Shown here piece after piece: positions 1 through 13,424 of a stretch of 64,000 nucleotides of DNA. The DNA is taken from assembly GCF_003369915.1 (NCBI RefSeq), contig NC_046676.1:15296001-15360000 (forward strand), read 5' to 3'. Numbering within the stretch: position 1 is the stretch's first letter; every line of letters starts with the position of its first letter. This DNA is from Drosophila miranda. Taxonomy: Eukaryota; Arthropoda; Insecta; Diptera; Drosophilidae. The position numbers and the translations under genes were made by a program. The notes below the pieces were generated by a model, which worked only from the letters and a program-made list of their open reading frames with translations, searched no databases and was not told the origin of the DNA.

Positions 1-3000
1 CAGTGAGTGTGGAGAGACTACGAAAAACTCAAGCTTCAGTGAACAGCTCTAGGGTCTACATATTGGTCTAGTTTTTGTATCAGTTATACGAGTATAGAGG
101 TACAACAAATATGTACGAGTATATTATATAGGTATGTACCTATATGTTATGTATGTTTGAGTAGCATAGTAGTATAGCAATATGTGTATGTGTGTGGCTG
201 TATGAGGAGGGGATCATGAGTGTATTTGAGACGGGGGATTCAAATAAATATTGTTACGGATCTGATGTGTGGCATCAAATGTTTCAAACTTAAGATGTTA
301 AAAGATGTGTTCTCTTGTTTTTTACGTGTTCAGAGAGAAAGAGCAGTCGGAGAGAGAGAAAGACCAGAGAAAGTTCTACGTGATCACTGTCCTCGTTCTC
401 TCTCCCACTGTCCGTGTACGAAATCATTCTCTAGAGCATTGTTTGCCGAACAAAAGAAAATTAGACATATAGATTGAGATTGAGAGAGATATATATATAT
501 AGGTATATGTAGATATATAAAAAGAGAGCGACAGAGAGAGTCCCATAATGAAGAGGTGGGGAAAAGATCTCAGTAGTAGCAGTGGGAGTCTTACCTGCTT
601 CTGGGCCATGGCCTGCATCTGCTGGAACATCTGGCGCTCCTCCTCTTTGCCTAGGGAATGGACACAAGGGAGGACATTAGGGAGGGATTCCAGGCTTCCA
701 GGTTCCTTGGGGACTCACCCATTCCCTTGGCCTGCAGCATTTCCAGCAGCTTCTTGATGCTCTCGTCGCGGGCAATCAGAGTCTGCTTCTGGGTCTCGAC
801 CCGGCACTCCAGATCCTTGATCGTCTCCCGCAAGATGCTGATCTCTCGCTGCAGATGATCGTTCTCCGCATAGATGGCCTCCATTTGCTGCTGCATCTCC
901 AGGTTGGGCTGTCGCATCCTTAGACGAAGCTCCTCCTCCAGCTGGCGCACCAACATAGCTTGTTTCTGTGATAGAGATCGAATATGAGGTAGTCACTCTC
1001 TGGTGGGGGGAGGGGGTGTGGAAGGTTTGATTCCCACCTGATTCTCTGTGCTGAGCAGCTTCAACTGATCGTTGATCAGACTGTACTTGGCGCTCTCCTC
1101 CTTGCGCAGGGCCCGCTCCTTCTTCAGCTCCGGCGACCAGAACGTCTTGATGCTGTGCATCGAGCTGCCCAGCTTCTGGTTGGTGAGCTCCAGCTCCCGT
1201 TTGAGGTTGCCCAGCTCCCGCTGCAGATCGGTGTTCTGGTGCTGCAGATCCCCCAGATAGGCGCGGTCCGAGGTGGGCCCCATGCCCGTATTGTAGCCGC
1301 CCATGGCACTGGGACTCTGGCGTGCCGACCGCCCATAGAGCTCGTCCTCTAGGTAGAGGCCTCGCTCCAGCGATCTGTCCCGCGAACGATCGCGGGGCTC
1401 GCGTATAGGTATGAACTCCCGATCGTGCGGATCGACGAGGCCCCCGCGATCCAGCGACTGATAGCGGGTTCCTGCAAGTGCGCAAATGGACAGAGATGGG
1501 AGAGGCAGAGAGAGAGAGAGAAAGACAGAGATAGAGAGAGAGGTTAATATGTGGAGGGGAAGAGTGAATGAGCAGTGGGAGGATTACTTGGATAGTCCAT
1601 GGCATGGGCCATCGGTGGTCTGCTGGCGCTCCGGCTGCGATGGTGGCCCGCTCCGGCGGGACTGGTTGGCTCATCCATGTCGCGGTAGTATGGACTGCCC
1701 ATTGCTGAAATTCACACACACACAGAATTCATGACGATGATCAAATGAGTGAATGAGGGGTCTCTGGTACGGTTTCGTGTTCGTATTTCTCGCCGGCATC
1801 CGGCACTCCACCTGAACAAAGGACTCTCGCAACTCAAAAGTGTTGTCTACTGTGGCAACTAGTGCAGTGGAGTCTCTGCCTCATTTTCGGTGTTTCTCTT
1901 CTTTTTTTTGGTTTAGTTTTGTTTTTTTTTTTTTGGTTTCTGGTTGGGTTAGTGGCGGGGAACGCAGGTAACTCAAAGGAACGAATTGAAACGAAAATAA
2001 AGGAAAAGTCAACGAAACGAAAGCAGGGAAATTGTTTGTCGTGTCCTGGCTTTGGTTTTGCCCCCTTCCCCTCCCCCTCCCCCTCCCCCTCCCCCTCCCC
2101 CTCCCCCTCCCCCTCCTCCTATCCCCTTACAAGCACCTACAACCCTGTGCAAACAAAGTAGCTGTTGGCTTTGTGTGTCCTGAATCCTGGCTGGCTCATA
2201 TTTCAGGCATCCTGTGGCTCTTCAGCCCCTGGCCGACCCAACACCCAACCTGCCCCATCGGACGGCATAAACTAAGTTTTCCCGGCACGAAATCATTTTG
2301 CACGTGAAGAGCACGAAGCCAAATTTGCGGTTCCTCCAACGTCCTTGTTCGTCAGCGTATACGTAATATTCCACTCATAAATACTTTAGTACAACCCACC
2401 CACCGCCCCACCCACCTCAACCTATTTTTCTCCACTTCCACTTCCCATTCCCCATTTTCATCCATACATCTACAGCCGTGTGGAGGAAAGCCTGCATTCT
2501 AATTAGCTGGGAGTGCAAACGCAGCCTGGCCTCTAATTGACTTGAGTGGCGACCCCACTACACCCCACTCCGTACAGGAGACCAGTACAGTGAACCCGTA
2601 CAGGAGACCCGTTCAGGCTTACAAAACTGTTTTGCCATAACCAACCATAATTGTAATCCAGTTTGAGGCTTTGATATGAGGCGCGCCCGCCAGCCAGTTA
2701 TAAAGATATGCAGATTGTTAGGCTTTTCCTTAGTGGCTTCCTGCAACTTTAACTTTCCGCTCAGCTGTGAGCCATACTGCTGCTGCTGCTGTGCTCCAGG
2801 TCCAGGTCCAGGTCCGGGTCCGGGTCCGGGCGCTAATGTGATTTACTAGCTACTGCAGAGAAGCTGCTTGTTGCACGGTTTGAGTGGATTCCAATCCAAT
2901 TCCCCGGAATGCAATTCAATTGAATTTCCCCATTTCCCAAGTGGTCGTTTGTGTGCGTTTGTGTCCGTGTCCGTGTGCGTGTTAATTGAAATGAAAATTG

Positions 3001-3739
3001 TTAGAGTTTTTGCAAGATGAGTGAAGCGAAACGAAGTACAAAACGAAATCGAATTCAAAAAAAAATTAAATCAAGTATTATGTACCATGCGCATGCGTGT
3101 GATGTAAGACAGAAATTATAGACTTTAGTTAGAATTGCATTAGTTGAGTTCAGACTACGAATAGTACGAAATGAAAACAGATATACCATATACCCTACCA
3201 TATACTATATATGGCAGTTACAAAATACAGAAATAGAGCTATCGGGCGATATACAAAACGGAAATTGACACAAAATTTTGATAATGAATTTCGATAAATG
3301 TTCAAGCCATGTTGCATCTCAAGTGCATGCAACATGTGAAATATTGTAGGTTAGTAGAGCAATCATAAACGAATCAAAGAGGTATGCCAATTGACCAATT
3401 GAAACAATAAACTAAAACTCGGTTCGCCAAACTCTCGCACAAACGTTGGGTGCATTTTTTTTTGGGAAATTTGTTTTTTTTTTTTGCTTTGGGGGACATT
3501 TGCTTGTTCGATTCCGTGCTGGACTACATTTGTGCTAGGATTTGGATTGCTTGGGCCTTGGTCTAGTAGGGGTTTTATTCTCTAGAGTGGAAGCATCATT
3601 CACCTAGAGGACTTCCGCGTGGGGCGCCGTAATCCCGTGATGGTGACCGATCGACAGTTGGCAATTCCTGGAGCCGCCGCACGCGACCCGGACTGCGCAC
3701 ACCAGAGCTATTCACTGGATTATATTCGTCACGTGACAT
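1..3739 (-). CDS. brp: Bruchpilot, active-zone scaffold (5' part, partial)
   Basis: Presynaptic active-zone cytomatrix protein of the ELKS/CAST family, which clusters calcium channels and tethers vesicles. Visible coding exons, in transcript order: 3604-3739 (alternative upstream), 1588-1704, 1038-1471, 716-965, 595-650; the rest lies beyond base 1. The main start is the ATG at 1702 (protein begins MGSPYYRDMDEPTSPAGAG). A Ser/Arg/Tyr-rich, poorly structured N-terminus is followed by heptad-rich coiled coil (for example LQHQNTDLQRELGNLKREL, and MLVRQLEEELRLRMRQP). All joins are GT-AG and phase-consistent. Exon 3604-3739 begins MSRDEYNPVNSSG and splices in frame into the MGSPYYRD exon through a GCA codon, so a longer N-terminal isoform is predicted. 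I recognise the protein from its sequence; identity is very secure, use of the upstream start less so. Confidence 0.93.
1705..3603 (-). other. brp intron between alternative first coding exon and exon 2
   Basis: No coding sequence is supported. The stretch holds T-rich runs near 1901-1933, a (CCCCTC)n tract at about 2066-2117, and a short CCAGGT/CCGGGT hexamer repeat at about 2798-2828. Microsatellite-like TGTGCG/TGTCCG runs lie near 2950-2980. Confidence 0.6.
2066..2117. repeat. (CCCCTC)n simple repeat in brp intron
   Basis: About eight tandem copies of a CCCCTC hexamer. The opposite strand, which is brp's sense strand, is therefore a run of GAGGGG units that could form a G-quadruplex. The open reading frames through it are artefacts of the repeat. 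Confidence 0.9.
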
Positions 3740-6700
3740 AATCCGCGGCTCATCCGCGGCATGCAATGACCCGTAGCACGCACACACTCACAGGCGATTC
3801 GGTAGTCGGCGAGAGAGAGTGCCAGAGAGTGCCGTGCCAGAGAGTGCTAGGGGCTGAGGCAGAGACACAAGTATCTATATCCTTGGTGTCCGTTAAATGC
3901 AACGAAGAACTTTGATTATGGTTCTCTGGTTTCTGTTTTCTCTCGGTTGATATGCACGGTTTTGATTGATTCTATTTGCGATTTAAATTCTTTCTCTTGT
4001 GCGCGCTGCATCTGCAAGTGGAAGAAGTGAAAAGAGAACGGAAAAAAAACACAATTGTACAGTCATGATACATATGTATGTACTTTCTCTATACATAATA
4101 CACATTATATTACATTACGCATACGCCCCGCTGCACAGCGAAAGCCAAGGCCCCTTCTTGAATACTCTACTGTTCTGTTTTCTTCTGCTTCCTTTTTAGC
4201 ATTTAAATTGGCTCTCGCACAACTTGCATATCCTTAACCTTTTTACCTAAATCTCAGCCAGAAATCCACTGTCCCACTACCGGGCCATAAGCGCATAAAC
4301 AAATACCATAAACACACAGAGGGAAATGGATGGAGGGGGGGAGATGCGAGTGAGGGTGAAAAGCACACATCTCGTCGAGCAGTGAGTGCATTATGGCAGG
4401 TCTATGCAAATTCTCTCTCTCCATAGAGACGGCAACAAATCGCATGCAAATTGCCCCTTGAGCAGTCGCTTCTTGGCTTAGAAAGAAACAGAATCCACAG
4501 GCAAGAAAGAGCCCCGCAGTAAGCTCAGTTCATGCGGGGGGAAAGACTTTGATCAAGTTTATCTTAATAAATGGAGGTGGACTCTAAAGTAGATTTTATT
4601 TGACCAATACGGATACAGATCATCTCTCAAATAAGATGGCAGATAATCATTCTCCATGAAAGGAGCATCATTTAAAGTCTCTATCTTAGAGTTTGCATGT
4701 ACTGAAAGTCTCCATTAATTCCCCCGCATAAACAATTCCACTGCGGCACAAGTACGAGTACTATACGCAGATGGCGAGAATGACGTGCTCGAGGCTGATG
4801 CCCCAGGAATGGGCCAAGCAAGAGCACACGTATCAGCAGGCACAGCAACGACCAGAATAGGAGCGCCTGAAATGAATGCTAAACGAATCAGCAAACCGGA
4901 AGACCGTTCAAGTCTGTGAGAAGGAAGTCTTTGCGCTGGCTTTCCTCTCGGTGCGAGTGTGCCAGTGTTTGCTAGTGTGCGTGTGCGTGTGCGAGTGCGA
5001 GTACGAGTGGCGACAAAATGTGAAGGAAGCGCTGCAGATGAGGTCAGGATATGGCAGACAGGCCATAAAATATTGGGCCCAGATTCGATTACATCGGCAT
5101 GCCATTAGGGAACACCAAGCACTGCACTTTGCTAAGCAAACAGCTCGGGGAGGCACAGAGAGGGAGATGGATTGCACTCGTTGCTGCATATTTGGCAGGG
5201 ACAGGAACAGAAACAGAAGCAAGAACAGGAGTTGTATTGGGATGGGATGGGATGGATAGATGGATGACGAAATCGTGTAGAATTGTTGTCCATGCTTGGG
5301 GCATGGCCAGAGGAGGTTCGCTTATCATTCTACTCGCACTACACAAGTTATCTGCTTTGGGGCGAGCGACGACCCTCCGGGCAGATAGGCATGGGCCCAC
5401 CCCAAAACAAACATGTTGAATTTTCCCCCCCCAATAGTCTTTTTCTTTCTCTCTCTCTCTGGTTCTCTGGTGAGAGAGAGTGCTGGAGGGTAATCCACCA
5501 CAGTGAGCTGTGCGCAAGAGCGATGCTCCCCACCAGGCGGCACTCTCTCACAACAATAGCGTCATCGTAAAATATTTGCCGTATATTGTTGTTACCACTG
5601 CCCCAATGTATGGATTGGCGGCGTTTTCTTTTGCTTGTCCTATGCTGCAACACCCACACCCACACATACACAGGCAAACAAATAAGGTTAAAATTTGAAA
5701 TCAATAAAAATTATTCCACCGATCTAAAATTAGAGCAGGCAACTGATACTCACAACAAATAGTACGGGAAATACAATGCACGAGTACACTATATTATAGT
5801 AAGAATACATTAACACGCAAACGGAGTTGGAGTTGGATTTAGGGGCAAGACCCTGACTGAGACTGACAAATCATGCGAGCAATCCAAATCGAAACGACCT
5901 CCCCCGGTGCGTTATTCATTGAGCCTGCCATCCATCCATACATCCACACATCCCATTAGAAGTTTTCAAATTGCTTGCCAAACTGATTGACACAGCCTCG
6001 ACTGGCGGCAGGCGACTGTCGGCTGGCGGAGCGTATGATGGAAACTTACAAACAATACTATGCAAAATCGAACTACAACTAGACTATAGATCTAACTATG
6101 GCTAAGAGTTTCGGGACTGGCAAGTAAATTAAATGAGGAGTATAGGAATGTTGGTCACTGGACTCGTATACCAATTACATATATATAGATAGGAAATTGG
6201 AAAAGACACGAGTAGGAAGTTGAATGAAAAGAGAAGGATAATGTTAATGTTAATGTTAATGCATACAACACACACAAGACAGAGAACTGTTTACCGACTA
6301 GTGAGAGTACAGTACTCACTGGCTACACAAGGCATACACTGGCTAAACAAATCAGAAATCAATATACATATATCAATATCGCTTACAGCTCTCCCATCTT
6401 CTGGAGTGTGTGTCTTTGTGTGGGGGTGATTATGGATAGATGGGCCAGTGGCCCAGTGTCCGTGTCGTTGTGTCGTTGTGTGGTTGAGTGGTTGAGAGTG
6501 CTCACCCGTTTTGTTTAGACGATGAATTTTGAATGATTTTCGCTGACGAACTGGGGGCGTATGAAAATTGCTTCTCCTCCTGCTGCTGCTGCTGCTGCTC
6601 CTCCTCCTTCGCTTCCTGTTCTATTAGCCGCAACAATTTGTTGGCTCACTCACACGCGCGCACGCACACACACACACACACCGAATGCACTGACTCACAG

Positions 6701-7317
6701 AGAAGCTACATGTGTGAGTGTGGGGGGCAGTGTTGTATCGTTACTTATATTGCTGTTGTTGCAGTCGTCAGGCGGTGGCGTTGTCGGCTCAATGGGCATT
6801 TCCGTTTCCGTCTGGCCCTCTCCTACCTGTCTTCTTCGGCTGCCTGCTGCCTGCTGTTTGCTGCTTGCTGCTTGCACTAATTTAGTTGATGGCACTTTTT
6901 AGTTAGTTTGTTGACTTCTGCGGTGCTTGTTAGTGGCCCTCTGTAGTCGGCTAATTGCATTTTGTGTTTGATTTTAACCGGTTTGGTTTTGTTTTATGTA
7001 CATGGCTGCGTGCGTGTGGAGGGAGATAATTAAATCGAGACCGTGCCGCATCAGTTAAGAACTCTCTTCTCTCAAACGTAATAAACTAATTAAAATATGC
7101 CCGCTTTTTTTGTACTTGTTCTTGTTGTTTCATTGTTGTGCGCTTTGAGTGCTTTTAGTGGCTCGTGCCCAACGACGATTTTATAACGATGGGAGTTTGG
7201 GGCATGCTCCACGCTCCACGCTCCACTCTCCACACTCCATACTACACACTCGACACTTCACACTCACTCCAGTGACCCCCGACAAAGCCACTGACACACA
7301 TTCAACGCACGAAGCAG

Positions 7318-7348
<31 letters not shown>

Positions 7349-9365
7349 GACACTGCAGAAAGACATAGAGAGACCAGTGAGGGAGTTGAAGAGTTCTCCG
7401 CCGCAGATTGGAGTGGTAAAGAGAGTGAAGAGAGAGACAGAGAGAGAAAGAGAAAGAGCCAGGCCAGTGGGAAAGCTACGCACGAGATACGTTCCCGAAC
7501 AGCGTAACGTTCGACGTAACGATGAACGAATTACGAGGGAAGTCTGTGGCGCAGGGCACGGCGCGGTAGGGGTCTACAACATTATGCTGGCACCACCTTC
7601 TCCTTTACCATCCTATCCTGCTTTACCGTACAGCTTATAGCTTTTCCAACTTAATGTCTCCCTGTAAGCGTATGCGTATTTGTGTGTGTATGTGTATGTG
7701 TATTCGTGTGTGGGAGCTCCCGTTCGTGTATCGGTGGGTGGCTGGGGCAGCGTTCCGTTGTGGGGTATATCCCGCATGGCTTATACATATGTAGGTTGAA
7801 GCAATTTATAATAATTTTCCTTTTTCCCTCAATCGATACACCGTTTAGTGGGGCAGCAACAACAAGAACCGCACTTCACTTTGATTGATGACTAGTACAT
7901 ACATACTATTACATATATGTACATATGTATGTGAATCGGCTGAGTATTCGGGGAGTGAATCCCTCAACTAGCGGTATTTATTGGATTTCTGTCGGATATC
8001 ATTGAGTTTTCCTCATGTGCGGCACTTGGTTTTCTCTCCCGTTTTAGTCGCGTTTCTTTTTCCACATTTTACAGGAAATCACTTTTCTGTATCCAGGGAG
8101 CAGCCTCTAGCGCAATTGCTGCTACACACGCATACAAAAACACACTCACGTTTACGTTCACATTCACATTCACATTAACATTAAGATGTATATATACGAG
8201 TGCACACACACACATACACCATACACCCACACACACACACACACACAGAGAAACTAATTTGGATTTCATCTATTTCAAAGACAATCGTAAGTGTTGATGG
8301 CACTTTTTCTGCCTTCTATTTCACTTTTCTCGTTTCGAATGCAATTAAGCTGAATTTTTCTTGGCCTTATACATTTCTCAGTCAGATACATATACATATA
8401 CATATACTGCTTGTGTGTGTATGTGTACGTGTGAGGGAATTCGAGTGTGTGCTGGTGTGTATATTCCTAACCCAAAAATTGGTTGTGCGGCAGCTGAGGT
8501 GGCCCGTTTTCGGCAACGCCGTTGTCCAACTAACTACCCTCAAAGAACTGAGCGCCGCTCGTCCGTGCCAGTCGCTGTTATAGTCGCTACTAGTGGTGAG
8601 TTTTCCGACCTCTCCCCAGCCCAGCCTCTAGCCTAGGCATAGTAAGCGACCAAACGACAGCCGGAGAGAGCGGCCGATTACAATCAATGAATTTTCCTGT
8701 CGGCGCTCGCGCACTTTTCCCAGTGCTGGTATTTCTCTGTACGACAGATAAATTCCGCCATTCCAAAATCATACGTTCTCACTTACGTGCACTATTCAAT
8801 GTTGGCAATGCTGCGCGCCAAAGATTTAAACTGTTTCCTGCCCGCAAAAGTATGCTACAATTTCGTATTCTTCTGAACAACAAGCAACACGCAAAAACCA
8901 TATGTATGCTCAAAAGAGGAAACCCCTATTTTGGAACGTTCCGTGGAAATATCTTTAGCAACAAACAAGTTATTCTTACAACTACTCGTCTTAGTCCAAG
9001 TTTGTCTTTACCCAGTAAGGAAATATACCATAAAAATTAGACAAAAAAAAAATATTTTTTTTTTACAATATCTCGAACTTGACCGTCAAACATTTGAGGT
9101 GAAACATTTGGACTTTTAGAACTCCTAATTAGACAAAAAATCGACTTTTTTGGCTCTCCAAAAATTGATGAATGAATTTTTGTTGTGGTTTACTTTTTTA
9201 TTTTAATTGATCAATTTAATGCAATTTTGTATATTATTTTGAGGTAAAAGAGGTAAGAGTTTTGTCCTTCCTCTGCCATAATACCGCAAACGCGCAGGTT
9301 TCTCCTTCTTAAAGAGATCTGATTGAAGGTCTGATGAAGCTGTGATTGGACTCAATCAATCTTTC
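3740..9365. other. brp upstream / 5' non-coding region
   Basis: No convincing protein gene was found on either strand. The region carries CA/GT microsatellites at about 6661-6685, 7318-7347 and 8201-8248, CTG-type triplets near 6575-6600, and GA-rich tracts. A more GC-rich patch at about 8460-8790 has splice-donor-like sites on both strands and is the best candidate for a distal brp promoter or 5' exon, but nothing in the sequence proves it. ORFs here are low-complexity readings of microsatellites. Confidence 0.5.
7318..7347. repeat. (CA)n microsatellite
   Basis: Uninterrupted CACACA run of roughly 26 bases followed by GACAGACA. Similar CA tracts occur at about 6661-6685 and 8219-8248. Confidence 0.85.
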
Positions 9366-9632
9366 GACTTTGGGGATTGCCCGTTTGTCAACGTGGACAT
9401 ATCGCACAAGTAATGTCCAATGGTTATATCGACATTAAAGTAAATTGAGCGGAGCAATGAATCTGAGGGGCAACAAAATCTGTTAAGAGCTCCGCATATT
9501 GGTGGTTGAAACACATTTTTTCCCCCATAGAGGTGTCGATGTGTCCCCTCAAGGATGACCAGTTTTTTAATGTGAGTTCAACGGCGCCCTGCTTCCCTTC
9601 CCTTATCAGGACTCACGGTTTTTTATGTATCT

Positions 9633-9644
9633 TATTCGGGCGAA
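9633..9644. repeat. Left target-site duplication of the LINE
   Basis: TATTCGGGCGAA here is repeated exactly at 13571-13582. The flanks read continuously once one copy and the intervening DNA are ignored, as expected for target-primed retrotransposition. Confidence 0.85.
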
Positions 9645-9680
9645 TAGTCGGTCAGACTTCTCCACGACACGGAGGGCGCT

Positions 9681-9995
9681 GTGGACTACGGCTACAAGAA
9701 GGTAGTCGTAGTACCGTACAAGTCCGACTCCAAAGGCATGCAACCGACGGTCGAGCCAGACCTGGAGCCACCGGAGATCCCTAGTCTGGAGATCAAGCCT
9801 GCGGTGTCAGACGTGGCATCAGTGGTGTCGTTACGTGGTTACGTGTCAGACGTGAGCGATCTCACTAGGGATCTCAAGCACATCGGGGTCGCGGAGGAGT
9901 TGGACTCTTCGGAGAGCGACCACGACAGGACAATGGTGGAGGTGAACCTTAGGAATGTCACTGATACTCCTGCAGATAAACCTCCACCAGTGTAA
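9681..9995 (+). pseudogene. LINE ORF1 C-terminal fragment
   Basis: An acidic, Asp/Ser-rich reading frame ending at 9995 and overlapping the ORF2 start (ATG at 9955) by about 41 bases in another frame, the usual ORF1/ORF2 arrangement. The Gag-like zinc knuckles expected in a complete ORF1 are absent because the element is 5'-truncated. The call rests mostly on position; no ORF1 domain is visible. Confidence 0.5.
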
Positions 9996-12900
9996 GGCAG
10001 CATACGCTGCTCTCTTGCTCCACCTAGCCAAGGGTGGAGCCGACATAGTCCTCATTCAGGAGCCCTGGATCCTCGGAAACAGGGTCTCTGGTCTGAGGAC
10101 TCCTGACTATAAGCTATACGTAGCTGACTCCGCAGGTAAAACTCGCACCTGCATCCTTGCAAAAAGAGATTTGCACTTATTTTTGCTCCCAAATTTCAGC
10201 AATGAAGACCAAACAGCAGTGAGCCTCGAAGGCCAGGGGTGCTCACTGAGAATCTGCTCCACGTACATGGGTCACGACCAACCAGACCCCCCTCCACAGG
10301 CGCTTAGGGCGCTAATCACAGACTGCGAGGCCAAGGACACCGGCCTAATCGTAGGGTGCGACGCCAATGCACACCACTGCCAGTGGGGAAGCACTGACAC
10401 CAACGAAAGGGGTGAGTACCTTTTCAACTATTTACTGACCACTCAGATGGTCCTTTTAAATAGGGGGAGTGATCCCACCTTCATTATTAAAAACCGCAAG
10501 GAGGTCCTGGACCTCACACTTGCCTCTCATGAGTTACACGGGAACATCGTATCCTGGAGGGTCCTGGAAGAGCACTCCTTCTCGGACCACAGGTACGTGG
10601 AAACCGTATTCTCTTTTTCACTACCGAGACCAGCTCAATTTCGGAACCTTAGGCGGACAAACTGGGCTCGGTACTCAGACCACCTCTGTCGTGTTCTCCC
10701 TGAGACTCCACCTGAGGAGGAGATCTCCAGAGAAGCCACGACTCATCTTGTTAAACTATTTACCGACGCCTGCAATGAGGCGCTCGATAAATCCTGCCCC
10801 TCTAGCAAGAGCAGAGGCCGGAAGAAACCTGAATGGTGGAATCCGAAACTGAGGGAACTCCGGAAAGCCTCCCGAAGACTCTTCAATAAAGCTAAGGCTG
10901 AAAACGCTGAGCAGAACTGGGCCGATTACAAGGCCAGTCTGTCAGTTTACAATAAAGAACTGAGGAAGGCCAATCGCGCCTCATGGCGTAAGTTCTGTAG
11001 CGACATTGAGAATAACTCGGAAGCCTCGCGCTTGCGCAAAGTTCTCTCGAAGACTACACCCACTCTGGGCTACCTGAAGAACGCCGACCAATCATGGACA
11101 ACGTCCAGCAATGAGTTGCTAAATCTTCTCCTTAACACCCATTTTCCCGGCTGCGATGAAAACAGACCACACTACATCGCGGCTCCCTCCGTTGCCTCAA
11201 GTGTTATCATGAACCTGCTAAGCCAGGAGAACATTTCCTGGGCAATAAAAAGCTTCAAACCATACAAATCCGCGGGACCAGATGGCATCATCCCTGCCCA
11301 ACTGATTCACGCTGGACAAAAAGCCACTAATTGGCTCAAAAGGATATACGAGGGAATCTTCTCCCATGGATATATCCCGGAAACCTGGCTTCATACCAAA
11401 GTCGTCTTCATCCCCAAGGCAGGCAAGCCCTCGCACACTGCCCCCAAAGATTTCAGACCCATAAGTCTATCGTCCTTCCTTCTGAAGACGATGGAACGGC
11501 TTTTGGAGATGCATCTCACGGTAAATATTCCGCCTAGTCTATTCTCAGACTCCCAGCATGCCTATCGGAAAGGAAGATCCACCGAAACGGCCCTACACAC
11601 GATCACATCGATCATAGAAGCGTCCCTCAACTGTAAGGAGTACACCCTGGTAGCCTTCCGCGACATAGAAGGCGCCTTTAATAACATCCTCCCGACCGCC
11701 ATCACGGGTGCACTGACGGACCTGGGGGTTGACTCCCGGACGGTGAGCCTGATCGATCAGATGCTACAATGCAGGACGGTTGAGGCATCACTGGGGACGT
11801 CAACGTCCCAGATTTGTCAGTAGAGGCACCCCGCAGGGCGGAGTCCTCTCGCCCCTCCTATGGAACGTGGCAGTGAACGAACTGCTGCGGGAGATAGAGG
11901 GGGGTGGCTGCCGCGTGGTGGCGTATGCGGACGATGTTGCTATAGCATTCTCGGGTAAATTCCCGCAGACGCTGTGTGAGTGCCTGACAAGCACTCTCAT
12001 GAAGATGTCAAAATGGGCAGACAAATGCGGTCTAGGCCTCAACCCGTCTAAAACGGAACTGGTGCTCTTCACTAGGAAGTACAAAGTTCCGGCACTGATT
12101 CCCCCAAGACTATGTGGGGAAAGGGCTAATCTTCAGCAACAACGCCAAGTATCTTGGTCTAATCCTCGATAGAAAGCTCGATTGGAAATTGAGCATAGAG
12201 GACCATACCACCATACGGTGGCCAGCCTTAGACAAAAGGACATGCCTCAATAAACTCAGCAGAGTTCAACGCATGGCAGAGCTATGCATAACTGGCGGGC
12301 TACGCACTACTCCAGGGGAAGCCCTGGATACTGTGCTGGACCTCCTCCCCATAGATCTCATGGGAAAGAAAGTGACAACACTTTCCGCACTCAGAATGAG
12401 AGAAGCCAGACTGTGGAAAGCGTCCGCGGTTGGGCACTCGGGAATCCTGACGAGACACCCGCAATTACCAGAGAGGACAGATTATTGTGTCCCTAGTGAT
12501 CACCTCTCGACGCCTTTCCAGGTATCAATCCCACTTAGGGAGGACTGGGAGATGGGCGAACCAGGACCCGCAAATGCGGTTCACTTCTACACTGATGGCT
12601 CAAAGTTAGACGGCCGCGTGGGAGGCGGAGTCTACTGCAGCGAGCTGAACATCAGTCATTGCTTCAGGCTCCCGGACCAATGCAGTGTGTTCCAAGCGGA
12701 GGTTGTAGCCATCAAGGAGGCCATTTCCATCGTCTCCAAACTACTTCTAGACACGCACTTAGTGTGCGTTTTCTCGGACAGCCAAGCAGCTATTAAAGCT
12801 CTAGGCTCAATATCGTCGAACTCAGCGACTGTAAATGACTGCCGCAGGTCTCTGCACGAGATCGCAGATCAGTTAGACCTCTTCCTTATATGGGTCCCAG

Positions 12901-13424
12901 GCCACAGGGACATCGAGGGGACCGACGCCGCCGACGAGCTAGCAAGGCAGGGTACTACAATTCCTCTCCTTATGGAGAGGGAGCAGGTAGCGATGCCTCT
13001 GGCTACGTGCAGGCTTCTCACGCACGAATTGTTCGAGCAAAATGCCAATAGTAGATGGCAGCAAACCGTTTCCTGTAAAATCTCAAGATTGATATGGCCA
13101 TATCGATCGAAGAAGCGCTCAGCCGAGCTGTATAGGCTCAGCAGAGCACAGTGCTCTGCAGTTACTCGAGCCATTACGGGACACTGGCAGATTGGCACTC
13201 ATGCCTCTAGACTGTCAATCCCTCATAACGACTTCTGCAGGAGTTGTCGCGACGAGGAAGAGGAGGAATCGGTCCCCCACTTCTTCTGCCACTGCCCGGC
13301 CCTTGGAAATCGTCGTCTTCGTATTCTCGGGGCCGCTTTCCTCACAGACATTTCGGACCTGTCCGAAATCAAACCGGGGACCTTGTCCAGATTCATCCAA
13401 GCCTCCGGATGGGACTGCCCTTAA
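9955..13424 (+). pseudogene. LINE ORF2: endonuclease, reverse transcriptase, RNase H (broken)
   Basis: Three consecutive reading frames (9955-11823, 11780-12172, 12114-13424) together cover one ORF2. The first holds the endonuclease and RT fingers/palm, with motif A reading FRDIEGAF, where the family normally has a hydrophobic residue in place of the Arg. The second holds RT motif B (TPQGG) and motif C (YADD). The third holds the thumb remnant, RNase H and the Cys/His knuckle. The RT core is intact at YADD but split by frameshifts, so no full polyprotein can be made. Confidence 0.85.

Noticed and set aside
715-1719. 334-codon minus-strand ORF overlapping brp exons
   Set aside because: It runs through exons and introns of brp in the wrong frame; the true frame is confirmed by splice phase and by the known brp protein.
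6533-7640. Plus-strand ORFs over CA/CTG repeats
   Set aside because: Their composition (poly-Cys, poly-Ala, His-Thr repeats) comes from microsatellites; no domain or splice context.
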